Shown here: positions 20,961 to 32,700 of the stretch, one piece after another
Position numbering within the stretch: the stretch's first letter is position 1
Layout: each line of letters opens with the position of its first letter
From: Topomyia yanbarensis
Lineage: Eukaryota; Arthropoda; Insecta; Diptera; Culicidae
Length of the DNA stretch: 64,000 nucleotides
Assembly: GCF_030247195.1 (NCBI RefSeq)
Contig: NC_080672.1
Location: 160,697,167-160,761,166 of the forward strand
Reading direction: 5' to 3'
The notes under the pieces: model-generated
What the model was told of the DNA's origin: nothing
Seen by the model: the letters and a program-made list of their open reading frames with translations, nothing else
Database searches by the model: none
Program-made: the position numbers and the translations under genes

Positions 20961-22239
20961 GCGCAGTAGAAAAGCACAGGGTTTGTGCTAAATTAGTACT
21001 ACCCGAAAGCTTGGTGTAGGGGCTAATTATAAATCATGTCACACTTGTATTGAGGGAGGGACAATGATAAAATTCAACATTTTGTGAAATTTGGTGGAAA
21101 AATGTAACCTGAAACATACACAATGTATTTCTACCGAAGAAAAAAATATTGGACATCTTATTCGTGACTTATTTACCAAGGAAATAACCAATGTCCCTGA
21201 TAAGTGGGAGGGGGCAAATGAAATGAAAATTTTGCGTTACATCATTGATAGTTGCCCTGTTTGCATTTTAGAACTCACAGATAAAGCTTCGTTTGTGGAG
21301 AAATCTACTAAAAAGCTTCGATTGCCGATTTCTTTCCAATTGATACTATAAATTTATAAAAAAAAATATTAAATTACTCATACTAGCTACAAGAAGCGCC
21401 AAAATATTGCACCCTTATAATAAATCATGATAAAAGAATGATTTCGTTTCGAAAACTATCAGAATCTTTTGAGCTTTATGACTTTATGCTATGAATATAT
21501 GCTAGCAATCAGTTTGCTCAAATCAATCTAATGATTATTCAATGCACATGGGCGGATTTTTCCTAAAATCCTATAGCGCGTTGCCTGTTTTTCATGGGTA
21601 TTTTTTGCCCAAATTTTTGCACGGTTTTCAAAATACCACGTTTTTTAACATAACGATTCCTTTCAAGTAATAGTTGATAGACCAAAAAGTATTGAATCCA
21701 CGAATATGAGGTTTGGTTTTTTGAACTATGCGAAATATGGTTATATTCAAAATCGTAAAAAAAAATCTAGTGCCAAATTTCGGTACGTTACTTGAACAGT
21801 TATTTCAACGGATATCTAAGTGAAATTCCAACGTTTAGAGCTGAAGAACTACTTCTACTAACACAAAGCGTCTATCTAGGTCGAGACTCGACAGAACAGA
21901 CTAGCTATTGGAACCAGTGATTTTCCTATTTCTTACCTCCTGATCAGGGTATATATTATTGCCATCTTATTATCATATTATATAGACAAAATGTTAATGA
22001 ACCTGATTTATACCGCAAGTTGGACACCGACCAGTAAGTATGCACACCGACCAAGAAAGATCTTTGAAATTAGTAAGATTAGTTATACGGTAGAATAGAA
22101 TTTTGATCTAAATATTTTCATATTACATAGAACAAGTTGTGTGTCATGAACAGTCCATTACAACTATATCGTTGAGTTTCAATACTTCACTATCAAAAGC
22201 AATACCTTGGCACTAACATAATTTTACAATGCGATTGCA
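20961..22239. other. No gene recognised
   Basis: The frame at 21091-21351 (86 codons, MVEKCNLKHTQ...) has no recognisable motif and no second supporting signal. The rest is A+T-rich without repeat partners in the window. Confidence 0.45.
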
Positions 22240-22350
22240 GGGTTAGTATTGCGACCCTACTTATCACTAAGAGTTCCTTCTGGCTGGGGCTCGAGCATAC
22301 GCCGAGTGACTTCTAAGGTCATCTAAGTCTTTAGCCATTGAACCGCCAGA
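22240..22350 (-). mobile_element. tRNA-derived SINE head, copy 1
   Basis: On the minus strand the sequence starts GTCTGGCGGTTCAATGGCTA, an A-box-like tRNA 5' part, continues to GCTCGAGCCCCAGCC, a B-box-like part, then AGAAGGAACTCTTAGTG. The segment at 44165-44285 on the same strand shares the tail (GAGAAGGAGTCTTAGTGGGATCG). A tRNA head with a conserved unrelated body is the structure of a SINE; mosquito genomes carry such families. Decayed, so not a tRNA gene. Confidence 0.5.
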
Positions 22351-22790
22351 CTAAGGCATTTACAATTACGTACATGTTGTTTTGGGGTTTTTAAAACACA
22401 AACAAGCATTCAATTAAATTGAACTTTCGAAAGAAATGTCGAAATTACTTGTTGTTAGTTTTTTGTCCAAAAACATTTGAAAAGTTAGTTGGGAAAAGTT
22501 AGTTGGGATCTAGTGTCATATACCATTCAAGTAGTACAAACTTTCTCGGTTGTGGTCCATTAGGAGGTAGATAACAGTCTATTATCTCTCTCTGGACTAA
22601 ATCAGCCTGGATGCCGTTTCGCTGGAGTCCTGCTCTCACGTCGTGGAAGGTAGCAGAAATAGGAGTCCCAAGTTAACCTCTAGCTGAAAACCAAAAGGCT
22701 GGAAAGACTAAAATAAGTCAGTAAACGGAGCATAATTGACCTTTCCATCGCTGTGTCAACCGAAGCTCTAACATAATGGATGATTGTATG

Positions 22791-23168
22791 ATTTTGTTGG
22801 TTATTTTCGGCAAATTTGAGACTAAGAGAACGAAAGCAATGAAATTGAAAGACGGATAGGTATTCTAGAGTTAATCAGAACGGAAAACTAGGACTAAGCA
22901 GGCTCATATGGACATGATCGAAAGGAAATGTGCAGAATCCTTTGCCTTTTGCTAAGTAAGAGTTTGGCGTTATAATCATATTAAAACGTCGGCGGTAAAG
23001 CATGATGATGAGTTATGTTCTATCAATGACCATGCGGTAGACTTGGGTACAACGCCCAACTCCTACTTAGCGGAAGGCATAGGTTTCTTCACATTTCCTT
23101 TCGATCATGTCCATGTCCATGCTTTCGTTTCTCTTAGCCTTAAATTTGCCGAAAATAACCAACAAAAT
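22791..23168. repeat. Inverted repeat / foldback
   Basis: ATTTTGTTGGTTATTTTCGG at the left end pairs with CCGAAAATAACCAACAAAAT at the right end. The inner ends pair as GCTAAGTA.GAGTT.GGCGT. The left arm (22791-22970) holds about 50 bp more than the right (23050-23168). The frame 23043-23267 lies in this repeat and is not a gene. Confidence 0.7.
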
Positions 23169-23179
23169 CGATACAGTAG

Positions 23180-24079
23180 AACCTTGCGGCAATTAAAACA
23201 ACAATTAGCCATGCCCCTAATTAACACAACTAGGAGAGCATTATCCAACGTTTTCGATAGCTTCTAGTTGTTGTGGACTGTATTTTCATGAAGGATGCTA
23301 TTATGTTGAAAATTTAGCAAACCCCGTTTTCATTGCATTTAAAAAAAATGCATGACCACTCCTTGTGAAATACCTAGTGCATTCATTTTGCGTATAGTGC
23401 ACAGGTCTTATATTTGACATAACAACTTAAGATATTTTTGCTATCAATCTGGTTGTTGACAGCATAGACAAGAAATACGTCTATTGTTCGGTAAATTTGC
23501 TACATATTACATCGCGTTTTGATGATTTTAAAAAGGTTGTGTCATATTGTGGTAGAAATTGTTTTGTACTCATAACGGGCAGTGCTACAAATTCTCATAA
23601 TAACATTTGGGACAGCTCTAACAGTATTACTCATCAATTGACTAACGAGTTAATGCCAAACGAGCACAAATATTCATTATATTATAAAACCTCAGCACTT
23701 GGAAACACATTATTTTTTTTGCGATAAATGAGTCTTATTTGATTAGTTAGACCTTTCATCAGATGTCGAAGTGTGTCGTAGTCCCGGGTCTACAGGAACC
23801 TTGGTGAGGAAGACTTGGTGAGCCATAAAACGTATTTTCCAACATTTGATTTTTGACTTGGATAATGGCGTCGAATTACATATTTTTTGTCATGATACGA
23901 AGGAAGCTGACCCTCTTTGATTTATGCGTGTGTCTCAAAGCCTACTTTTATAGATTGTGAAACTATAACAAACCAGCATTTGAGCTCATTTTAGCATGTT
24001 TCAATTTCTGTGTATGATTAGCACTCTCCATGCATGTCAGAAAACTTGTTTCCGTAATTCGAAATTCCATTTTTCAAAT
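23180..24079. other. No gene recognised
   Basis: Nothing diagnostic. The frame at 23497-23727 is Ser/Asn-rich and unremarkable. It may include decayed upstream parts of the transposase remnant that follows, but I cannot align it. Confidence 0.4.
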
Positions 24080-24395
24080 TGTGTATCAGATATATTTTGC
24101 CAAGCAGGCGTACCCCTCGTTTACCATCCGGCTGAAGCCTCCTATTGAAACTAATACCTTTGCTTGGTTGAACTCTCAATGTGTGAAATGTGGCCGAAAA
24201 GATGATAATCCGCGGAATGTACCAAAACTTCAACCAATCGAAGTATTATGGGAAGCTGCTTCAGCAGCACAATTAAAATCAAGGATATGCAGAGTAGATC
24301 TCAATGTCGCCTAGACCATGATGGAAGCATTAAAGGAAGTTTAAGTACACTTGAGAAAGATAGACCATAAGCTGTCCTACTTTTTTTAAATAACT
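24080..24395 (+). pseudogene. Tc1/mariner transposase C-terminal remnant
   Basis: The plus-strand frame reads KDDNPRNVPKLQPIEVLWEA, then AAQLKSRIC and VDLNV, a stop, MMEALKEV, another stop and HLRKIDHK. This order matches the end of Tc1/mariner transposases, where NPPNVPxxRPIExFW carries the third catalytic acid and is followed by QLKxRI and MxxLxxKLRKI helices. The spacing resembles the mosquito DD37E group. Trp-Gly-rich sequence between LWEA and AAQLK is missing, and there are at least two stops. The first two catalytic Asp regions were not found upstream. Confidence 0.6.
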
Positions 24396-25832
24396 ACTAG
24401 ATATAAAACTTATTTGTTATAAAGAAAACCTGCCCTGGGTTTTAGTTTAGTCCAGCTACTTCTGACTCACCCGTTATTTTGTCAAAAATTCGAAGTTATA
24501 ATCTTGCAATATCATGCAAGATCAAAGCAAAATCGCAGACCAAAAATGCCTTGTCGGACAATACGTGTACAGTTATAGTGATGATTGGAACATTTTGCTG
24601 TTGCATTGACGTTCTCTTCAGAGATATTGAGATACTGTCTGAGATATACTGTGAGTCAAGCCGTCAACTGCGAAAATAATGCTCTTCCAATGTAAAATCG
24701 AAAGCGGTTTTTCAAAACCTTGCTTGTGAAATTATTGAAAAAAAATCTCTTCTCGAATTGCCACGCGATGGAAGAAACAATCGTATGTCCGTGATCCGTA
24801 GAAAATAAGCTCAAAAAAGCACAAAGTCGAACCTAAAAGCCGAGCCATTGGAACTGGTTACTGATGTATGAGGCTCCGCCTGGTCATCATGGTTTGCTGG
24901 TGCAAGAAGAAGAGTGCCGTTTGTATCAAGGACATGGAGGATTCTAAACAAATATTGCTCGAATGACGAAATAACCGGTCAATATGCTATAACTAATTTG
25001 AAAAACCTGTTTTAATCAACCTAGTGGTGCAATCGTTCCTTTCTCATATACCCAAGCTACGATTCCATAACTGGATATGCTCAATAAGTCTGCTACATTC
25101 TTATTACGCTTAGTACCTATATGTATTTCGCTTTTGGCATGTAAAATACAGATTCGATTTTTGAAATTTCTGGTATTGTATCCTACATTTGAAACCAAGT
25201 TTGTAAAAATCAGTAAGCGTTTGCGGAAAAATAGGTGTTACATAAACTTAAGAACTTGGCATTGGTCATTAGTGATCTAGACCCGCAAATACAAAGAATG
25301 TTGCACCCATTTTAGTAATCATTACAGTACCTATTTATATGGAAATTTACTGTGGGATCGCACTCTTCAACCTGTATCTCCGAAAGCGGAAGTCCGTTCA
25401 GTAAAAAAATTAACAGCAGCTTGTGGGAGCGCTATACCGTTCGTTTGAAACAAAGTTTTTCCATATCGGTTCAGCCATGTCTTCCTCCTCATACTCACAC
25501 AAACACACACAATGTATTAGCGACAGTCCGAAGTTACACGGGTCAAGCAACGTGCTAGCAAAAGCAACGGATGAGGGGAAATAAGAACGTGCCATCGTTG
25601 GACAAATGAGAATTCGGTGTCTAGCTTCTTTGCCAGGAACTATCACGTTGATCGCGACAAAGCAATGAGCTCACTGGCTCTAAGTTTCGGATCGATGTGG
25701 AACTTCAATGGCTCAACAAATGCAAGAGCCCGCGGGCTAAGAAAAGAGCAGGTACAAGAACACAATCCTTCCCTAAGTAATATCTACAGAAGGTGTAGAT
25801 TTAGTCTGTTGATGTAATAGGGAAAGAACAGT
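24396..25832. other. Unassigned intron sequence with one dispersed repeat terminus
   Basis: At about 25014-25045 the words TTTTAATCAACCTAGTGGTGCAATCG and CCTTTCTCAT mark the end of the same repeat family that ends at 43736 and at 10638. The frames at 24479-24679, 25352-25558 and 25617-25817 have no domain and are not called. Confidence 0.4.
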
Positions 25833-25833
25833 A

Positions 25834-27203
25834 GGGGAGACTGAGGAGACTTGATCCCCTTTTTTATTTTTCAGTCCAACTCCGTGGAATGATAACAAAC
25901 TATGTATTTTTTATAGTTTTTTATTGTTTCTAGGGATGACTAATAATCATAAAAAAAATAAATGGAAATATTATACTGGACATGAGCTATGAGCATTTCT
26001 GGAAAACAACAACAAAAATGGAAAATTCTTAGATTAGTGGAGACTCGATCCCTAATTTGGGGACACTTGATTCCTTTATGAAAACGTGTTTAAAAGAGCA
26101 TGTAGGGTAATAAGCCTATTTTTGCCCTGTTTCTACTATCATCCTACCCATCCGAAGCCTTTGGTTAGAGCAGCGTCTGCCATCTTTGCTCAACGCATTG
26201 ACTCAAATGGTATTGCGATAATGGGGGTACTCGATTAGAGATTTTGCTGCGTTCAAACAGAAGATTTTCACCATTCTCAAGACAATTTTGTTATTATATT
26301 GGCTCTTAATAAAAGGAGAATGACCTTAACGTTAAAACCTCTATAATCGAAATAAAAAATGGACCTTAATAACAAATCAAAGAAGCTGAAATAATAAAAT
26401 TATTGTAGTAATAATGTGGTACCCTTCTTAATAGGGCAAAAACGGGTACATTACCCCATTCAATTTTATAAATGGATTGTAGTATTGATTAAATGGTTAT
26501 GATTAGATATTGTTATTTTTGTTACTACATATTACGCATCTCTCACCTGATTTTTTTACGAATTCCTCAAATCTCCGTGCAGATATTTGAAAGCTGTCTT
26601 TATTATGGTTGAGGAACGTCTAATGTGGGATGAATGGTTGCTACGTATACTGTAGTAAACAATTACAGTTATGTTTCTTTACGATGAAGCGTTCATTTTT
26701 GACATTTTTTATGACAACAATGACTTCAATTGTTCTGGTGTGAATTTGGTTATTTTCAGTGGTGTGTATGAAGTATGGCGAAGGGGATTAAATCTCCACG
26801 AATTTGAAAGGATCAAGTGAACCCCTAGCATCTATTTCAGCAAACTTTAGTAAAAATATAGTTGAACAAAAGAATCAGCTCAATCATAACGTATTCATAT
26901 AATTGGCATTCTCCTGTAATTCTGTATGCAAAAGTAGAGTATGTAGTGGGTGATTTTATCAATTTTATAAAAGTTTGAAAATTTGAAAAATAAATCTTCT
27001 TCAGTTCTTCTGAGACTTTTTTTTTAAATCGGTAAAAATTCGGTTACACAAAAGTCCAATTTCTTTTTTCTGTGTTAATGAAATTTATGTTTAGATAAAA
27101 CTACGCAACTTTATAGTATATTCGATTAATGTATTCTGATCCGCCTTTGAGGTGCAATGATGGGATCAAGTCTCCCCGGGGATCAAGTCTCCTCAGTCTC
27201 CCC
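25834..27203. mobile_element. TIR element with TA duplication, 1370 bp
   Basis: Perfect 27-bp inverted ends if the shared A is included: 25833-25859 (AGGGGAGACTGAGGAGACTT, then GATCCCC) and 27178-27204. TA flanks at 25832-25833 and 27204-27205. Diverged copies of the end motif (GGAGACTCGATCCC, GGGGACACTTGATTCC, GGGGATTAAATCTCC, GGATCAAGTGAACCCC) are scattered internally at about 26039, 26060, 26783 and 26810. No transposase. A second MITE (26105-26456) is nested inside. Confidence 0.8.
26105..26456. mobile_element. Nested MITE, 352 bp
   Basis: Ends GGGTAATAAGCCTATTTTTG and, inverted, GGGTAATGTACCCGTTTTTG, both followed by CCCT. An element with similar ends (AGGGTAGACGAGCCCTTATT) lies at 61653-61976, and the two share internal words (TGGTTAGAGCAG, CAACGCATTG...CTCAAATGG). 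So one family has at least two copies here. Confidence 0.65.
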
Positions 27204-27205
27204 TA

Positions 27206-27523
27206 TGAATCCGACAGTACCACGTACCAAGTCGTTTAAAGTTTCCCACTCGAGAGTAACAAACACAGATATTTTCTGATCTCGACGATCGTTCTCGTAG
27301 GTTATATGGTATACGGTACTCGGCCCTCCGAGACTTGACTGGAAAGTCGATATGAAGTGATTGGAAAGCCTTTCTCTATATCAGAATGGCAAAGAGGGGA
27401 GACATAATGCTGCACAAAAGTAATGAGACCCGAACAAGTTGTGTGTAAGAATCACAGAGGATATGAAAATTTCCGGAATCAAATTCAGGACGGCTTTCAA
27501 AGCAAATCTAGGACATTTCGGCG
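27206..27523. other. No gene recognised
   Basis: Moderate GC, no repeat partner found except the 23-bp word starting at 27524. The minus frame 27381-27593 is not supported. Confidence 0.4.
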
Positions 27524-29621
27524 TGAATGTAACCACCAAACGAAGCTCCCTCTCGCAGGTTGATGGGATTGACGGTATTGTAAACATCATCAAGCCACAA
27601 TAGATTCAATAGAGTTATCTAAATATAAGGACCTTCGCTCTTTTTTTTTTATTTGCACCAAGTTCTACTACTAGAGGTTAGTTCTCATGTTAATAATCCA
27701 CCAAACATTATGACTACTGAAGATTTGATTTATATAAGAAGCCCGCTTCAAGATGTTGATTACAATACGCCTCGATAGTGGTGTGTCGAGGAGGCCGGGA
27801 GGGCTGATATGAGCCTTTTTTCTGTTCTATACCTTTCCTCTATTTACCAGCTCATAACCAACAATCAACCAGTAACAAATAGATAATTGAGAAAGGATGT
27901 GCTATGTGTGGTGATTGGCTATTCAAGTATTAGTAGTGTTTGAAGTACTAATGTATGTCTCATGTGATGATCATAACTTCAGCTGTATCTTGTATCTATC
28001 TAATCTATTACGTCTCTCATATATTGTCTTTTATTTCTTCTTTTCGAGTCCTATACTTATACACCCGCCTTCAGCTGGGTCAACAAAGATGGTGATAGTG
28101 AACGTCTTAACACTCACACATTCTCAAACGCGGTCTCAGCGGGAACCTACAAAAATGCCATCGTGCACGCGATTACGAATCGGTCAAGTCCGAAAGTCTA
28201 TCCTTGATCCTAGAAGCCTAGGTCCATGCCTTCAGCTGGACCAATTAAGAAAATACGCCCATACCTATTAGACAACACGTCTCATGGCGACATAACCGGA
28301 ACCCTATCGATATAAACGATCCCACTCTCTGCCAGAATTCTAACCGCGCACCGAAAATTTAATATCAGACTCACGGTTCGCACAACCATTCAAGAACACA
28401 CGTTTCAAAATCACGTCAGCGCACAAACGTTAGAGCCCCTCGCGATTTTCCAAGCAACCTACGCCCACGAACTCGCAAACATGATTACACCCCGGCGATA
28501 AGGTGAAAATCTCAGCACTCATAAACTTAGTAACACGATCTCAAGCGTCAACCTACAAACTCCCGCGCTCGCGCCATCATGAATCGGGATCGTCCGTAAG
28601 ACTCTATCCTCGGTACCAACAATCTAGGTCCTTGTTAATTAATAAAAATAATAATAAAATTGAAAAATAACTCCCATATCCACTAGACAAAACGTTCCAT
28701 GGCGACATGACCGGAAACTCTAGTGATATGGGGTAACTCTCTCCCTGTCAGAATGTGATCCGTACACCGAAAGCTAAAGATTCGGTCCGCGAATATATGA
28801 ATGGCCGCAGGGTTTCAAAATCGAATTTATACACGCGAAGTGACATACACGCGAGCACACGCGACAAACACGTCAACATACGAACGCTTAAGCCCTTCGC
28901 GATCATCTACGCACACCTATGCCCGCGATCGCGTAAACTTGATAACACTTCGGCAATTGTGTGAACATTTTAGTACATACGAAGTTACAAACGCGGTCTC
29001 AAACGCGAACCCACAAACGCGCGCGATCATAAATCGGTCACGTGAGAAAATCTTTAGCCTTCATTCTAGCAATTTAGGTCCATACATTCAGTTGCACCAA
29101 TAAAAAAAAAAATAAAGCTCATATCCACCAGACCACGCGTTCTACGGCGACATGAATGGGAATTCTAATGATATGTAAGAACCCACTTTCTTCTGGAATC
29201 TGAACCGTACACAAAAAATTAAGTATCAGATTCACGGTCCGCGCGCGATCATTCTAGAACACACGCGAATATGCGAAAGGCACACGGTTATGAAATAGAA
29301 TTTATGCACGCGAAGTTACACGTTAGCACACGCGACATACAAACGCACACGCGATCGAGCACATTAACGTACAAATATTCGAGCCCTTCGCGATGATACA
29401 CGCGATTCCGAGTCCCTACTCCCGCACATGCCTGAACCGTACAAAGAATATCACATTCAGAATCACGGCCCGCTACAATTGGCCTATTGCAGTGTTTTAT
29501 TGGGCGACATTGCCTGTCTCGTCTGCAAATTGTAGTATGTGATTCTGACGGGGAGTCCTTCCGAGAACCTAGCTCTACAGCTCCAGTAGGACAACTCTCG
29601 AATGTAACCACCAAACGAAGC
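27524..29621 (+). repeat. CGCG-rich degenerate tandem repeat, flanked by a 23-bp direct repeat
   Basis: From about 28080 to 29480, three and a bit units of roughly 415-445 bp recur. Landmarks per unit are an AATCGG..CG.AAG-CTATCCTTG-like part, CTAGGTCCATGCC-like, ATATCCACTAGAC-ACG-TTC, GGCGACAT (28286, 28701, 29146), AACCGTACACCGAAA and CAGATTCACGGTCCGC. ACGCGA and CGCGCG words are dense, unusual for this A+T-rich intron. The word GAATGTAACCACCAAACGAA (extending to AGCT) occurs at 27524 and again at 29599, bracketing the region. Frames at 27915-28271, 28755-28964, 28801-29103 and 29288-29614 fall inside the repeats and are not called. Confidence 0.65.
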
Positions 29622-29782
29622 TAGTCGCAGTATAGTTCGAAATATACGCCGGAAGATTTCTTCGAAAATTGGGTTTCTAAGCTACAACTGGACTGTAAAA
29701 TAAAACATTACGGCTAAAACGCGAGTTAGCAAGCTATACGACAAAATTCAATAAGTTTGAATTCAAACCGCTACAAGATGGG

Positions 29783-32700
29783 TTGTCTTGTCTTTGTCTT
29801 TGTCTTTGTCTTGTCTTTGTCTTGTCTTTGTCTTGTCTTTGTCTTGTCTTTGTCTTGTCTTTGTCTTGTCTTTGTCTTGTCCTTGTCTTGTCTTTGTCTT
29901 GTCTTTGTCTTGTCTTTGTCTTGTCTTTGTCTTGTCTTTGTCTTGTCTTTGTCTTGTCTTTGTCTTGTCTTTGTCTTGTCTTTGTCTTGTCTTTGTCTTG
30001 TCTTTGTCTTGTCTTTGTCTTGTCTTTGTCTTGTCTTTGTCTTGTCTTTGTCTTGTCTTTGTCTTGTCTTTGTCTTGTCTTTGTCTTGTCTTTGTCTTGT
30101 CTTTGTCTTGTCTTTGTCTTGTCTTTGTCTTGTCTTTGTCTTGTCTTTGTCTTGTCTTTGTCTTGTCTTTGTCTTGTCTTTGTCTTGTCTTTGTCTTGTC
30201 TTTGTCTTGTCTTTGTCTTGTCTTTGTCTTGTCTTTGTCTTGTCTTTGTCTTGTCTTTGTCTTGTCTTTGTCTTGTCTTTGTCTTGTCTTTGTCTTGTCT
30301 TTGTCTTGTCTTTGTCTTGTCTTTGTCTTGTCTTTGTCTTGTCTTTGTCTTGTCTTTGTCTTGTCTTTGTCTTGTCTTTGTCTTGTCTTTGTCTTGTCTT
30401 TGTCTTGTCTTTGTCTTGTCTTTGTCTTGTCTTTGTCTTGTCTTTGTCTTGTCTTTGTCTTGTCTTTGTCTTGTCTTTGTCTTGTCTTTGTCTTGTCTTT
30501 GTCTTGTCTTTGTCTTGTCTTTGTCTTGTCTTTGTCTTGTCTTTGTCTTGTCTTTGTCTTGTCTTTGTCTTGTCTTTGTCTTGTCTTTGTCTTGTCTTTG
30601 TCTTGTCTTTGTCTTGTCTTTGTCTTGTCTTTGTCTTGTCTTTGTCTTGTCTTTGTCTTGTCTTTGTCTTGTCTTTGTCTTGTCTTTGTCTTGTCTTTGT
30701 CTTGTCTTTGTCTTGTCTTTGTCTTGTCTTTGTCTTGTCTTTGTCTTGTCTTTGTCTTGTCTTTGTCTTGTCTTTGTCTTGTCTTTGTCTTGTCTTTGTC
30801 TTGTCTTTGTCTTGTCTTTGTCTTGTCTTTGTCTTGTCTTTGTCTTGTCTTTGTCTTGTCTTTGTCTTGTCTTTGTCTTGTCTTTGTCTTGTCTTTGTCT
30901 TGTCTTTGTCTTGTCTTTGTCTTGTCTTTGTCTTGTCTTTGTCTTGTCTTTGTCTTGTCTTTGTCTTGTCTTTGTCTTGTCTTTGTCTTGTCTTTGTCTT
31001 GTCTTTGTCTTGTCTTTGTCTTGTCTTTGTCTTGTCTTTGTCTTGTCTTTGTCTTGTCTTTGTCTTGTCTTTGTCTTGTCTTTGTCTTGTCTTTGTCTTG
31101 TCTTTGTCTTGTCTTTGTCTTGTCTTTGTCTTGTCTTTGTCTTGTCTTTGTCTTGTCTTTGTCTTGTCTTTGTCTTGTCTTTGTCTTGTCTTTGTCTTGT
31201 CTTTGTCTTGTCTTTGTCTTGTCTTTGTCTTGTCTTTGTCTTGTCTTTGTCTTGTCTTTGTCTTGTCTTTGTCTTGTCTTTGTCTTGTCTTTGTCTTGTC
31301 TTTGTCTTGTCTTTGTCTTGTCTTTGTCTTGTCTTTGTCTTGTCTTTGTCTTGTCTTTGTCTTGTCTTTGTCTTGTCTTTGTCTTGTCTTTGTCTTGTCT
31401 TTGTCTTGTCTTTGTCTTGTCTTTGTCTTGTCTTTGTCTTGTCTTTGTCTTGTCTTTGTCTTGTCTTTGTCTTGTCTTTGTCTTGTCTTTGTCTTGTCTT
31501 TGTCTTGTCTTTGTCTTGTCTTTGTCTTGTCTTTGTCTTGTCTTTGTCTTGTCTTTGTCTTGTCTTTGTCTTGTCTTTGTCTTGTCTTTGTCTTGTCTTT
31601 GTCTTGTCTTTGTCTTGTCTTTGTCTTGTCTTTGTCTTGTCTTTGTCTTGTCTTTGTCTTGTCTTTGTCTTGTCTTTGTCTTGTCTTTGTCTTGTCTTTG
31701 TCTTGTCTTTGTCTTGTCTTTGTCTTGTCTTTGTCTTGTCTTTGTCTTGTCTTTGTCTTGTCTTTGTCTTGTCTTGTCTTTGTCTTGTCTTTGTCTTGTC
31801 TTTGTCTTGTCTTTGTCTTGTCTTTGTCTTGTCTTTGTCTTGTCTTTGTCTTGTCTTTGTCTTGTCTTTGTCTTGTCTTTGTCTTTGTCTTGTCTTTGTC
31901 TTGTCTTTGTCTTGTCTTTGTCTTGTCTTTGTCTTGTCTTTGTCTTGTCTTTGTCTTGTCTTTGTCTTGTCTTTGTCTTGTCTTTGTCTTGTCTTTGTCT
32001 TGTCTTTGTCTTGTCTTTGTCTTGTCTTTGTCTTGTCTTTGTCTTGTCTTTGTCTTGTCTTTGTCTTGTCTTTGTCTTGTCTTTGTCTTGTCTTTGTCTT
32101 GTCTTTGTCTTGTCTTTGTCTTGTCTTTGTCTTGTCTTTGTCTTGTCTTTGTCTTGTCTTTGTCTTGTCTTTGTCTTGTCTTTGTCTTGTCTTTGTCTTG
32201 TCTTTGTCTTGTCTTTGTCTTGTCTTTGTCTTGTCTTTGTCTTGTCTTTGTCTTGTCTTTGTCTTGTCTTTGTCTTGTCTTTGTCTTGTCTTTGTCTTGT
32301 CTTTGTCTTGTCTTTGTCTTGTCTTTGTCTTGTCTTTGTCTTGTCTTTGTCTTGTCTTTGTCTTGTCTTTGTCTTGTCTTTGTCTTGTCTTTGTCTTGTC
32401 TTTGTCTTGTCTTTGTCTTGTCTTTGTCTTGTCTTTGTCTTGTCTTTGTCTTGTCTTTGTCTTGTCTTTGTCTTGTCTTTGTCTTGTCTTTGTCTTGTCT
32501 TTGTCTTGTCTTTGTCTTGTCTTTGTCTTGTCTTTGTCTTGTCTTTGTCTTGTCTTTGTCTTGTCTTTGTCTTGTCTTTGTCTTGTCTTTGTCTTGTCTT
32601 TGTCTTGTCTTTGTCTTGTCTTTGTCTTGTCTTTGTCTTGTCTTTGTCTTGTCTTTGTCTTGTCTTTGTCTTGTCTTTGTCTTGTCTTTGTCTTGTCTTT

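Noticed and set aside
21091..21351. 86-codon frame as a small gene
   Set aside because: No motif, no splice context and no repeat or homologue in the window; length is within chance for A+T-rich DNA.
22240..22350. A functional tRNA gene
   Set aside because: The A- and B-box-like parts are degenerate, no cloverleaf closes, and the tail is shared with 44165-44285, which fits a SINE.
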